A stretch of 32,878 nucleotides of DNA, taken from assembly GCA_000226015.1 (NCBI GenBank), contig JH155026.1, forward strand, positions 26,114 to 58,991, written 5' to 3'. Positions 22,291 to 31,493 of the stretch are shown piece after piece; the first letter of the stretch is position 1, and each line of letters opens with the position of its first letter. The notes under the pieces were generated by a model that worked only from the letters and a program-made list of their open reading frames with translations, had not been told where the DNA came from and did no database searches. The position numbers and the translations under genes were made by a program. Source of the stretch: Mnemiopsis leidyi (lineage: Eukaryota; Ctenophora; Tentaculata; Lobata; Bolinopsidae).

Positions 22291-22560
22291 TTAGGGCCGG
22301 TAGCCCGTAGCTCAAATGGTAGAAAACTCCTCTGGATAATGGCATAATACAGAGGTTGTCCGATCGTACTCGACTCGGCACGGTGCCGGTCCATGGAATT
22401 GACTATCAGTGGAAATCGTGTCCGTTCAAGTATCTGCGCAGTTCATCTTATGTAGCATGGTTGATTCTTCGGCCACCCACATCAACACAACCGTTACCAT
22501 TCAGTGCACACCCCTGGATTCAAGCTTGCTCAAATTAAGATAAGGACCTGAAAAAGGTCC
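22291..22560 (+). mobile_element. tRNA-like SINE candidate
   Basis: An A-box-like TAGCTCAAATGG lies at 22308-22319 in a tRNA-style context (GCCCGTAGCTCAAATGGTAG). A 6-bp stem follows (CCTCTG...CAGAGG, 22328-22355), enclosing a 16-base loop that resembles an anticodon arm. The B box position (TTGTCCGATCG) is degenerate. About 180 bp follow and end in a small hairpin (GGACCTGAAAAAGGTCC, 22545-22561). The head is too diverged to be a functional tRNA. Confidence 0.45.
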
Positions 22561-22561
22561 C

Positions 22562-23140
22562 CTTGTCCCCACTTGAACCTCGAGGTCACAACTAAGTATT
22601 TTATCTGAATTCTGAAAGAAGTTAAAATTATAGTTCCGTTCACTAAGTGTGAGAAGCACAGCATACATAAGCCATTGGGCCTAACTGTACTTTACACAAA
22701 TTTTCGTACTGATAACTGATTAGATAAGAATCTGTAAAGCTCTTTGCGATGAGAGATTAAAGCTATGTTGCTTTATTGCAGAAGAGTTACTGCAGAACGG
22801 AGCACGGTTCGCTAATATTTCACTTGTTTTTACCTAGAGTACTCGTTCCAATTGCAGTGGAATTGATTAATCACTCAAACCCAAACTCCATATGATAATA
22901 AGCGGTTTTATTGATTGATCAGATGCTGAGGTGAAAGCCGCCATGCCGGCAGGACGGAAAGTTGAGAATGAGAATACATAGTAGCATATTATAATCTTTG
23001 CATACAAAGGTGGAAATTATACTACATGAGCCCTCCACTTTACCAAAAGTCCGATAACCAGCTGCTTAAAACGAACTGAATCTAATTCGTTTAGCTCCAT
23101 CTGCGATTTGGGCAGCAGCAAAACATTAACAGTTACACTG
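22562..23140. other. Non-coding stretch before the Ly6 duplication
   Basis: I see nothing supportable except that its end (CTGCCTATCAG, 23138-23148) matches the 5' flank of the second Ly6 copy. Confidence 0.5.
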
Positions 23141-23148
23141 CCTATCAG

Positions 23149-23466
23149 GTGAGTACAAGAGTATTGCAAAGATTTCTAGCCACGTATAATTAAGGAACCC
23201 GGATTTTAAATCCTTATCAGCTGTTTCCGGCTCACAATGTGCTCTGGTCTACTTAATTAATTTTAAAGTAACCCTGTAAAGGCAAGAGTTTTCTCCTGCT
23301 TCTCACTGAAGTGGTCTCTGAATACAATCTCCTAATGATATTAAGAATTGTTCGACAAAATTTGGACGATAATAACCCGATACGAATTAGGATCAGATAT
23401 CACGTATCAACTGTCTGCTCTAATCCCCTAAAACCTTCTTAAACTGTAGCCATCAGTGATTTCAGC
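23149..23466 (+). promoter_or_regulatory. Ly6 copy 1 upstream region, possible 5'UTR intron
   Basis: A near-consensus donor, TATCAG|gtgagt (23148/23149), and an acceptor-like gtgatttcag (ends 23466) bracket the upstream flank, so a leader intron is possible. In the second copy the same place reads TATCAG|ataagc, which is not a GT donor. No obvious TATA box is seen for copy 1. Confidence 0.3.
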
Positions 23467-23509
23467 TAATTAATTCTCCGATTTGTTTGCTGTTTGGTTT
23501 GAACTGAGG

Positions 23510-23941
23510 ATGAAGTCTACTGCCTCTATCTTACTTCTTCTGGGAACTCTCTCCCTAGCTACTGCCTTCACCGAACTCTGGTGTGAGACTTGTGTTTATG
23601 CCTACATAGAGGGTTCGGGGAGGGTCTACAACTGCAGAAGTGAGTCTCCCAACGGACGTATCTGTCCCCCGAGTCACAAGTGTTACTCCCTCAAGTACAC
23701 TTACCAAAAGACAGGGACGAACTTTGATCTTGGACTGAGAGACCCCCCTCTTGGAGTCTACACCTGGATTTTGCAGGGCTGCATCTTCGAGAGACGTGAC
23801 CCTCAGCACCTCTGTGACCAGAAGAAGAAGCAGTTCCGAAATCTGCGTCCTACGGAGAACCACACCTGTGAGATATCCGTCTGTGAAGGAGATAAGTGTA
23901 ATCAGGAGCTCACTGACGACTACGTCGCTGACTTGGATTAG
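23510..23941 (+). CDS. Secreted Ly6/uPAR-type three-finger protein, copy 1
   Basis: A single uninterrupted reading frame of 143 codons. The ATG at 23510 is the only ATG that begins the signal peptide (MKSTASILLLLGTLSLATA, cleaved near residue 19-20). The mature part has ten cysteines: WCETC, NC, RICPP, KCY, GC, LC, TC, and a final VCEGDKCN. The terminal C-N is the hallmark of the Ly6/three-finger fold, and ten cysteines suit five disulfides. There is no hydrophobic tail after it, so it should be secreted rather than GPI-anchored. There is one N-glycosylation site (NHT). Ly6 proteins act as ligands, toxins or receptor modulators, so a specific role cannot be read from sequence. An AATAAA lies 51 bp after the stop. 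The gene pairs with the copy at 26913 as a tandem duplicate, and no intron interrupts the coding region. Confidence 0.93.
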   Translation: MKSTASILLLLGTLSLATAFTELWCETCVYAYIEGSGRVYNCRSESPNGRICPPSHKCYSLKYTYQKTGTNFDLGLRDPPLGVYTWILQGCIFERRDPQHLCDQKKKQFRNLRPTENHTCEISVCEGDKCNQELTDDYVADLD

Positions 23942-23991
23942 ATTGAATTTGAAGGTTGAGGACCTTTGTGGAATCAGTGTTTTGAATTGGG

Positions 23992-23997
23992 AATAAA
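23992..23997 (+). terminator. Poly(A) signal AATAAA of Ly6 copy 1
   Basis: A canonical AATAAA lies 51 bp downstream of the stop at 23941, with T-rich sequence following. It implies an independent 3' end for this gene inside the proposed CACNB intron. Confidence 0.7.
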
Positions 23998-24317
23998 CTT
24001 TTTAAATTTACAAGGGCATGATTTAAGTACTTTTTTAAACAAAAACCCTTTTTTTTTGCCATGAGATATTTTTCCAGCCTATCCAGAAAATATTAGATAT
24101 ATTGTTATAGATGATAATAGATATATTGCTTTGTCTTGGAATAATGAGTAATGACTTTTTTGGGGCTTCTCAATTTTTTGGAGAATATAATTAACTTCTT
24201 GAACCATTGCTTTTCAGTACTCCCTATTCAAATTGAGACAGTTATTTCAAAAAAATTCCTCTAGGACAAACTAAAACAAGCGTGCTATAAACGTTACCAA
24301 CAATTAACTCACTATAT

Positions 24318-25306
24318 TAACTTAAACTAGATTCACTATTTAACTAGATTAACTTAAACTAGATTCACTAAAACTAGATTCGCTTAAACTAGATTCACTT
24401 AAACAAGATTCACTAAAACTAGATTCACTAAAACTAGATTCACTTAAACTAGATTCACTTAAACTAGATTCACTAAAACTAGAGTCTAGATTCACTTAAA
24501 CTAGATTCACTAAAACTAGATTCACTTAAAATAGATTCACTTAAACTAGATTCACTAAAACTAGATTCACTTAAACTAGATTCACCTAAACTAGATTCAC
24601 TTAAACTAGATTCACTAAAACTAGTTTCACTAAAACTAGATTCACCGTAACTAGATTCAGCATAACTAGATTTACCATAACTAGATTCACTAAAACTAGA
24701 TTCACCATAACTAGATTCACCTAAACTAGATTCACTTAAACTAGATTCACTAAAACTAGATTCACTAAACTAGATTCACTATAACTAGATTCACCGTAAC
24801 TAGATTCAGCATAACTAGATTTACCATATCTAGATTCACTTAAACTAGATTCACTATAATTAGATTCACTATAGCTAGAATCACCGTAACTAGATTCACC
24901 ATAACTAGATCCACCATAACTAGATTCACTTAAACTAGATTCACTGTAACTAGATTCACCATAACTAGATTCACTTAAACTAGATTCACTAGAACTAGAT
25001 TCACCTAAACTAGATTCACTTAAACTAGATTCACTTAAACTAGATTCACTATAATTAGATTCACTATAATTAGATTCACTATAGCTAGAATCACCGTAAC
25101 TAGATTCACCATAACTAGATTCACCATAACTAGATTCACTAAAATTAGATTCACTGTTACTAGATTCACCATAACTAGATTCACTAAAACTAGATTAACT
25201 AGAACTAGATTCACCTAAAATAGATTCACTTAAACTAGATTCACTAAAACTAGATTCACTAAAACTAGATTCACCGTAACTAGATTCACTAAAATTATAT
25301 TCACGT
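24318..25306. repeat. 15-bp minisatellite, about 65 copies
   Basis: Units are of the form ACTAGATTCAC(T/C)NAA, with substitutions mostly at the last four positions. Register is kept at 15 bp apart from a 7-bp insertion near 24485 and one 14-bp unit near 24771. From 24772 to 25194 the minus strand has no stop in one frame and reads repeating [F/L/Y]-[S/G/A]-E-S-S, but it has no ATG. A stop occurs at 25195-25197. Most likely non-coding. Confidence 0.95.
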
Positions 25307-25419
25307 TTTACATGGATTATGGTAGCTTTCCTGACTAGACGGACGATGGCACGAAAGTTATCATTTCATTATACTTTTATAGGGTCGTATAAGAATTACG
25401 CTTCTCTTTTTTATAAAGA

Positions 25420-25602
25420 GTTGTGACAATCGTATAGTTGGCATTGATTGAACAGGATCAATCAAGCTTAATAGAAGTTGTGACAATAGTATAATCGTAT
25501 ATTTGGCATTGATTGAACAGGATCACTCAAGCTTGATAAAAAGTCGTGACAATTGTATAATCGTATAGTTGGCATTGATTGAACAGGATCAATCAAGCTA
25601 AT
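25420..25602. repeat. Three ~60-bp tandem units
   Basis: Three units start at 25420, 25477 and 25543. Each has GT(T/C)GTGACAAT...GTATA..TTGGCATTGATTGAACAGGATCA(A/C)TCAAGCT. Units 2 and 3 contain an extra ATAATCGTA segment. Each unit carries a short inverted repeat, TTGAT...ATCAA. Confidence 0.85.
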
Positions 25603-25920
25603 TATCGTATTTCGGGTTTATCCCAGGACGACCTCGAGCCCTGCACAGCTGTATAATAAGCTTTGTATCGATATCTTATTAACTTTCCTTTTGTTATAGC
25701 CTGTATACTGCTGGTGCTATTCAATCATGATTACGTGGACTTAGAATCTTATTTATTCATCAGAGTGCTAGTAAATCGGTCGTAACTATAACACTTTTAG
25801 CCCTTAACTTGCTCATAGTAGCTTCTGTAAAACTGACCTCATATTTGTAAGGTAAGGAAATGCGACATAATGATCTCATGTAGCTTCTCAGTACTTAAGT
25901 ACAGTAGGCAAGTCGATATA

Positions 25921-26470
25921 TTAAAAGTTATCAGTCGCAAAACGCAAAGCGTGCCTCCAGCCAGAAAAGACGCGTGGTTGAAATTTCACGCCCAAATGCT
26001 GTTCTAACTTTTCTTCTAGCTCAAGAATAAGAGGTCACGTTATACTCTTTCGGCTTCGAAACTATCAAAATCGGATTCCTCGTCAAATTTTACGTGGAAA
26101 TACTAGTCTAACTTTTCTTCTACCTCAAAGTTGAAAATTTTCCTTTTCTGGCTATAGGGGTCAATAAGGGCCATATATGGGCTCTAAGTAGGGTTTTTGA
26201 GCTTTGGGACTGCCACCATCGGATTCGCCGTTAACTTTTACGTCAAAATGTAATTTTAACTTTTCTTTTAGCTCAAATTTGATGATCATATTTCGGCTCC
26301 GAAACTATCAAATTCGGATTCCTCGTCAGATTTTACGTCAAAATACTGGTCTAACTTTTCTTCTAGCTCAAAATTGAAAATTATCATTTTTAGGGCTTTA
26401 AAGGCCTTAAAAGGTCGGGTCGTATACCACACTTCATGTTGTCATACTAGGGGTGGCCACTTTTTTTCTT
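25921..26470. repeat. Degenerate interspersed direct repeats
   Basis: The phrase TAACTTTTCTTCTAGCTCAA and close variants occur at 26005, 26109, 26257 and 26352. The blocks between also resemble one another (TTCGGCTCCGAAACTATCAAA, then a TCGGATTCCTCGTCA block), with spacings of about 95-150 bp. It appears to be an old, diverged tandem array between the two duplication units. Confidence 0.75.
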
Positions 26471-26474
26471 CTTT

Positions 26475-26482
26475 TATATAAA
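26475..26482 (+). promoter_or_regulatory. TATA box candidate upstream of Ly6 copy 2
   Basis: TATATAAA follows a T-rich run and precedes a GC-rich CCCGGGG. It is about 430 bp upstream of the Ly6 copy 2 ATG, so if used it implies a long leader or a leader intron. Confidence 0.3.
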
Positions 26483-26584
26483 CCCGGGGTAAAATTGGAC
26501 GAGAAATCGATTGAGAATAGTCTCGAGGTTCAAAATTTTTTGGTTAAGTGTCTTTTCTGGGGTGGTTGCCACCACCCTAATAAT

Positions 26585-29115
26585 CTGCCTATCAGATAAG
26601 CCGGATTTTCAATCCTTATCAGCCGTCCTTTTTCCCTTCATTGCATCCGCCGAATTATGTTTTCTGGTTAATTTCATTCATTTAGATTTACCCGGTGCAG
26701 TTCACCCTACTTTTTACCGCTAGTAATTGAATAACGCATAATGATATTAGGAATCAGCCAGTAGAATTTGAATGATAATCACCCTATGAAATCTTTTATC
26801 AACCGTCAGCTCCAAGCCCCTAAAATCACCTTACTCCAACCATCAGCTCACTCAACAAATCAATTCCCCGGTTTGTTTTATCTTTGGTTGCTAAAATAAA
26901 TCACTGCTGATGATGAAGTCAACTGTCTCTATCCTACTCGTACTAGGAACTCTCTCCCTAGCTACTGCCTTTGAGGAGTCGTGGTGTGGGTCTTGTGTCT
27001 ACGCCTACTTAAGTGGTGATGGATTTACCGGGAGGGTCTACAATTGCGATAATGAGTCTCCCAACGGACGTATCTGTCCCCCGAGTCACAAGTGTTACTC
27101 CCTCAAGTACACTTACCACAAGACAGGGACGAACTTTGATCTTGGTATCAACGACCCACCCTCCGGAGTCTACACCTGGATTATGGAGGACTGCATCTTC
27201 GAGAGACGCGACCCTCAGCGTCTCTGTGACCAGAAGTTGAAGCAGTTCTCACGTCTGCGTCCCACGCAGGACCATTCCTGTGAGATTGCCGTGTGTGAAG
27301 GTGACAGGTGTAATCGGGAGCTCACTGCAAACTTTGTCCCTGAAGGAAAATAGACAATACGTTTATTTTTGGAGTCGAATTAGTGGACTTTTTTAGTGCA
27401 AGGACTGAGGACATTTTTAAAGGAATTAAATTAAGCACAGACATTTGTTTATTGAAAAATTGTTTGTTACCGTATTCAAAGAAATTAAATCGTTTTGGAC
27501 GTTTTTATGTCTTTACTATGTCTTGGAATAATAACTTTACATACTTTTGGGTTTCTAAAAATTTGTTATAGAATCTGTTTTACTTCTGAAACTAAATTGC
27601 TACTCTCAAAATTGATTTTTAAAAGACTGTTATTTGAACCCAAATCCTCTAGGACAAACCTTTCCAAAAACTATTGTAATTACTTACTTACTTACTCAGT
27701 ATTACCAGATCAAAAACTAATCAATACCAGATCCGTGTTGGGATTCACAGTTTCCACGTTCCCTAAATTTCCAGAAATCTTCAGCTCCATGTTCAACTTA
27801 CACAGCGTTCTAAGTAAGAGTAGAAATAGAGCTTATTTAGAGTAGGATAAAACTGTTCCCAGCCGTGTGTGTGCCAGGAGTTTCCTCTCGGCTCTCCTTA
27901 TCTTGTAATTGCGGTTTTCATAACAACACTCACAAATATCTAACTTTCCTCTTGGTTTTAAGTAGTTTTATATTATGTTGTGCACGACAAAGTTTACTTG
28001 CCCTTGGAGTTGAGCTGTTATACATTTGCCTTCAATTTCACGCAGTTTAAGAACTTATAAACGTTTAAATAAACTTTTTTTATAAGCCGTGTTTCATTGT
28101 ACCTGAACCCTGGTGTTTATTAAGTCCGGAAAGCATAATTTACCCCTTTACAAATTAAACTGCCAGTTGTGGCGTTTGCTAATGGTTATTCATTGCACGC
28201 TAAGCTGTTTGCTATAATAGATCATATCGAAATGGTTACAGACACTTTCATTGAGCAGGAGCTGTGAACGGTTCTGCTGCGGGGCAGAGACACTGATGAA
28301 TAATTAATGTCTCTGCATTGACAGATGCCATGGGGATCGCTTCTTCTAGACATCAAACACGCTATTCCTTCCTTTATATTAGTTTCTTGCACTTTGTCTC
28401 TCATGATGCAGTGCTGCGATTTAAAGAAAATTCTTATTTTAATTTCCTCCCCCTTCATCATAAGTCTCTTTTCATTGGCACTGTCATACGCACTTCTACT
28501 GAAGTAATAAAGCTGTAGAATTCAGAATCGATCTACAACTATTAAATTTTTCTGATTCACTGATTCTTCTTATGATCTACTTTTTATCATTATAAGATCC
28601 AGTTGCAGTCGTATCGTTTCAAGATCTTTCAAGATTAAGATCGTACCCGTATTAGCAACAGAAAAACTTTAAAGTCCCGATCCTCCGTTTTCAATTAAAT
28701 CCAGCTGCATATAAGCCACATTTTAAATTTCCTATTCTTGTCTACTAATTGCATGTAAGAAACCTGGTTCCTCCTGGCCCAACCTGAATTTGTACCGCAC
28801 GTGATGATCTTAAACCTAACTAGTTACTAGTGACATCAGACATGTTATAACCCATGTATCCCTATATCTTCTAAACTTACATTTTGCTAAAGCTTGTAGT
28901 TGTGTCCTGGTGCTTCAAAATCGTGACTGCTTGGAGTTTTAATCTTTTTATTCATCAGTAAATCGGTAAATCGAGCACCACTATTGTACTAATGTACTTC
29001 AAGCCCTTGAGCTTGCTCATAGTATCTACTTATATAATCTATAAAATGCAAATTTGTAAGTCAAGGAAATGCGGCACGACGATATCATACCCTTGTACAA
29101 CACAATGAACAAGCC
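26585..29115. repeat. Tandem duplication unit 2 (Ly6 copy 2)
   Basis: Unit 2 matches unit 1 from CTGCCTATCAG (26585) through CCGGATTTT.AATCCTTATCAG (26600-26622), the coding region, TCTTGGAATAAT (about 27521), CCTCTAGGACAAAC (about 27645) and the distal block (about 28935-29115, TTTATTCATCAGTAAATCGG, GCTTGCTCATAGTA). The offset is about 3.4 kb in the coding region and about 3.2 kb at the distal block, because unit 1 carries the minisatellite. Confidence 0.8.
26910..27353 (+). CDS. Secreted Ly6/uPAR-type three-finger protein, copy 2
   Basis: An intact 147-codon frame from the first of two adjacent ATGs (26910, 26913). The second corresponds to the start of copy 1. The signal peptide is almost the same (MKSTVSILLVLGTLSLATA). 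The ten cysteines align one to one with copy 1, ending in VCEGDRCN. It differs by a 3-residue insertion (SGDGFTGRVY versus EGSGRVY) and by clusters of changes near the N-terminus and the tail, while the centre (SPNGRICPPSHKCYSLKYTY) is unchanged. No GPI-type tail is present, so it is probably secreted. An NES site replaces an RSE in copy 1, creating a possible N-glycosylation site. Both paralogues lie on the + strand and may share regulation, given the duplicated promoters. Confidence 0.93.
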   Translation: MMKSTVSILLVLGTLSLATAFEESWCGSCVYAYLSGDGFTGRVYNCDNESPNGRICPPSHKCYSLKYTYHKTGTNFDLGINDPPSGVYTWIMEDCIFERRDPQRLCDQKLKQFSRLRPTQDHSCEIAVCEGDRCNRELTANFVPEGK

Positions 29116-29190
29116 ACAGCAGCTGAAGCAACTCTATTTCTAACCAATGAACTGAGCTTTGCTCATTCTTTTTTACTGCTGTTCAGACGC
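27354..29190. other. Non-coding flank of Ly6 copy 2
   Basis: The first 300 bp match the 3' flank of copy 1, including AATAAT-type sequence near 27525, though there is no clean AATAAA close to the stop. Several short ORFs (27383-27571, 27495-27845, 27865-28050, 28318-28518) have no recognisable features and lie in AT-rich sequence. A (TTAC)n tract of four units lies near 27678-27695. Confidence 0.5.
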
Positions 29191-29197
29191 TTCGAAA

Positions 29198-29359
29198 ATG
29201 CCACCAATCGAGTTTGACGGAGCTTGTAGGTCGAACAGCGTGGCTCTGACGAAAAACAGATTACTCCAACCAGCTAAGGAGTTGGAAGACACACATTTTG
29301 TCAAACAACTGACCCGATTTTTGAGTCTTCGCTTCTTCAAAGCTTTACGCTGCACGTAG
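29198..29359 (+). CDS. Doubtful small ORF or terminal exon
   Basis: A strong pyrimidine tract and acceptor (cattcttttttactgctgttcag, ending near 29186) precedes an ATG at 29198 that opens 53 codons: MPPIEFDGACRSNSVALTK..., ending FFKALRCT and a stop at 29357-29359. It is locally richer in GC than its surroundings. It could be a terminal exon or chance. No family is recognised and no neighbour links to it. Confidence 0.2.
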   Translation: MPPIEFDGACRSNSVALTKNRLLQPAKELEDTHFVKQLTRFLSLRFFKALRCT

Positions 29360-31130
29360 ATATTCGTGAACTATGTACTTTTAGCCTAGTATTGTCGCGT
29401 CTTTAAGGAGGAATTGATATCCAAGCGTACTGTCGAATTTCAAGATCACATAGTATATTTGTTCCTGCATGTGAACTTCGAATTTGAGACGCTTAATTTT
29501 AAACGCTTAAGTAGATAATAGATGCATCTTCTAATTGTCTAGTATTTCATCTAACCAAAATTTGTATCCTTGATAAATAAGAAATAGACATAAATTTTAG
29601 GAGAAAATCACTAAATTAGGAAGGATACAAGAATACAAGATTACTGTCATTAGGAAATCGTACTATCGATCTACGCCGGCAGATTCCGATATTTCCGTTT
29701 AAATTTATGCGCATACCAACTGAAAATTAAACAAATATTCGAGCATTGACTGGAAAACGATATGATGTAAGATGTCTGAGTCATCCTACTTCGCCCTTTC
29801 CCACCACTTTGCCCTATGTTCACCGGAAAGTCGTAAGCCAGGCAAATATTACTCTTTTTTCTTCTTGTGGCGCTCTTGACGTAAAGATTGTTTGAACCTA
29901 GCTGTCTACAGTCTTTTCAACGGCTAACAGACTTTTAAAAATGTTTAAACGAACTTAATGCGGAAGCAATAGATTTACACAAGCACCAACACCGCTCACT
30001 TTACGTCCAATTAGGCGGATTATGATGTTAGATATTGCTAATCAGAAATCTTAAGTTTGACAATTATCTGATGAGGAAGCTGCCAATCAATATTCGTGTT
30101 CACTCTCCACTTCTTGTTTCGTGTTTCGTGTTTCGGACCATGGTCATTAAATCTAACCATAAAAATGTGTGTCGCTTTTTTTCGGCGATTGAAAAATTGT
30201 TTCTTGTGTCTTGGTCGAGACCAATTTTACTACTCTAAGAGTGATCAGCCATAGCCTGGTAGTTTTAAAAGTAGGTATAATATCATGTGCGTGATCAGAT
30301 ATGAAAGCAAAACGCGTCATATATTTCCGGGACGTACCTTCAAGAATTATCGTGCTAGCATTGCTACTCATTTTAGTAGAATACTCTGCCACTCTGCCAA
30401 CTAAACACCTTAAGTAATCCCGATCTTTTTAGGTAAGACGTTAGATACCTTTCTGCTTCTCTACCTTAATTCGAATTCGTAATTAAGAAATTGGCGGGAT
30501 GCCTCTAGGAAGTCTCTCTGAAACAAGCTCGATCTTCAAGTACTTATGGACATATAACGGTTTGTTTACTGAGTATGCTGCCGGAAAGTCAAAATTGAAC
30601 TTTCTAAACGGCCGTTTTATTTTGCTACAGAATCTGGGAGAGATGTCTTATATTGTTGAGACGTCGTGATTTAGACTTACAGGTTATGATTAGCGGTCTC
30701 TTAGGAATATTGCCAAAACCAATCCGCTTTGTTTTCTGGTTCTACTAAGTACGATTTAATTTTAGTTTAGTGTTTTATCTAAACTTCCGGTTTTATTTTT
30801 CTAGAAAGTTACGTTTCAGTCTGCCTCAGTAGTTCAGTACATAATTCGCCCGTTGCATTTGTCTTGGCAGTTTTATTTCTTCAAATTTTCAGGCTGATAA
30901 AACTTTAAAAGTTAAATAGTGGTATGAAATAAATAGATCATGGTAAATTTTCTTTGACCGAGCAATTTGTTATATCAGATGGACGGTGCGTGTAGAACTT
31001 ACTAGAAGACAGGCTGTCAGATAGGAATACAGACCAAACCAACTCGGCATAAAAGGACGTCATCTCGATTTTACATTGTGAATTTTGAAAATCCGTGTCC
31101 TAAGACCAACGGAGAGAGAAAACGACAAAT
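29360..31130. other. Non-coding stretch
   Basis: No supportable exon or clear repeat. ORFs at 30035-30238 and 30153-30392 lie opposite each other and look like chance. A short GTTTCGT duplication occurs at 30116-30136. Confidence 0.5.
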
Positions 31131-31152
31131 CTCGTGACAGAAACAAGAAAAT

Positions 31153-31202
31153 CACGTGACTAACTGGAAGACTTGACCACCACGTGACATTAGAATCACG
31201 TG
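31153..31202. promoter_or_regulatory. Cluster of three CACGTG E-boxes before exon F
   Basis: CACGTG occurs at 31153-31158, 31181-31186 and 31197-31202, within 50 bp, mostly as TCACGTGA/C, the form preferred by USF/MITF/TFE-type bHLH-Zip factors. The last lies 23 bp before the ATG at 31226. Its position suggests a proximal promoter for the short first exon. Confidence 0.5.
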
Positions 31203-31225
31203 ATCAAGTGGGAGTAGATCGGAGG

Positions 31226-31312
31226 ATGGCGAGCTTCTTTGCTCGGGCACACTGGAGAAAGGCAAAGGAAGCGATTCTGAGGAGAGGAGATCTTTATGAT
31301 GATGATCCTGAG
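31226..31312 (+). CDS. CACNB: Cav-beta first exon F (29 codons, basic amphipathic N-terminus)
   Basis: The ATG at 31226 (GGAGG before it) opens MASFFARAHWRKAKEAILRR, then GDLYDDDPE, ending GAG|gtactg in phase 0. A 181-bp intron separates it from the linker exon, and the joined frame continues ...DDDPE-VLEKLMYEYD without a break. The first 20 residues form a basic amphipathic helix-like segment (F, F, W, I, L against R/K). In mammalian beta2e a basic N-terminus of this kind binds acidic membrane lipids; a similar role here is inference. It is the shortest-range first exon and the most firmly tied to the Cav-beta body. An E-box cluster immediately upstream suggests its own promoter. Confidence 0.75.
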
Positions 31313-31435
31313 GTACTGACTGTCAAATTGTATAATCTCAGCTGACTGCGATTATAAACGTAGTAGTAGACAATCACGTACAGGGGTTGGTGGGAGCAGG
31401 AATAAACAGTGTCTCAGTTAAAACATCCACATCAG

Positions 31436-31460
31436 TCTATAAACTTATAAACTTATAAAC
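31436..31460. repeat. 11-bp triplet repeat in intron
   Basis: TATAAACT(TATAAAC) is repeated about three times just before the acceptor of the linker exon. Confidence 0.8.
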
Positions 31461-31493
31461 ATGTTCTGTACTTTACCCACGGACTTCCTGCAG

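Larger units (their letters stand above)
23138..25920. repeat. Tandem duplication unit 1 (Ly6 copy 1)
   Basis: Segments matching unit 2 occur in the same order. They are CTGCCTATCAG (23138), a CCGGATTTT...AATCCTTATCAG block (about 23199-23220), the proximal promoter, the whole coding region, the 3' flank (TCTTGGAATAAT near 24135 and CCTCTAGGACAAAC near 24258) and a distal block (about 25741-25920, with TTATTTATTCATCAG). The 15-bp minisatellite lies between the last two and is absent from unit 2. Confidence 0.8.

Noticed and set aside
23555-23863. Minus-strand ORF opposite Ly6 copy 1, and plus-frame ORFs at 23751 and 27013
   Set aside because: The Ly6 frame has a signal peptide, conserved cysteines and a paralogue. 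The others are frame shadows.
26511-26723. 70-codon hydrophobic ORF upstream of Ly6 copy 2
   Set aside because: It has no ATG (starts at TTG) and lies in the promoter/leader flank shared with copy 1, where no such frame is kept.
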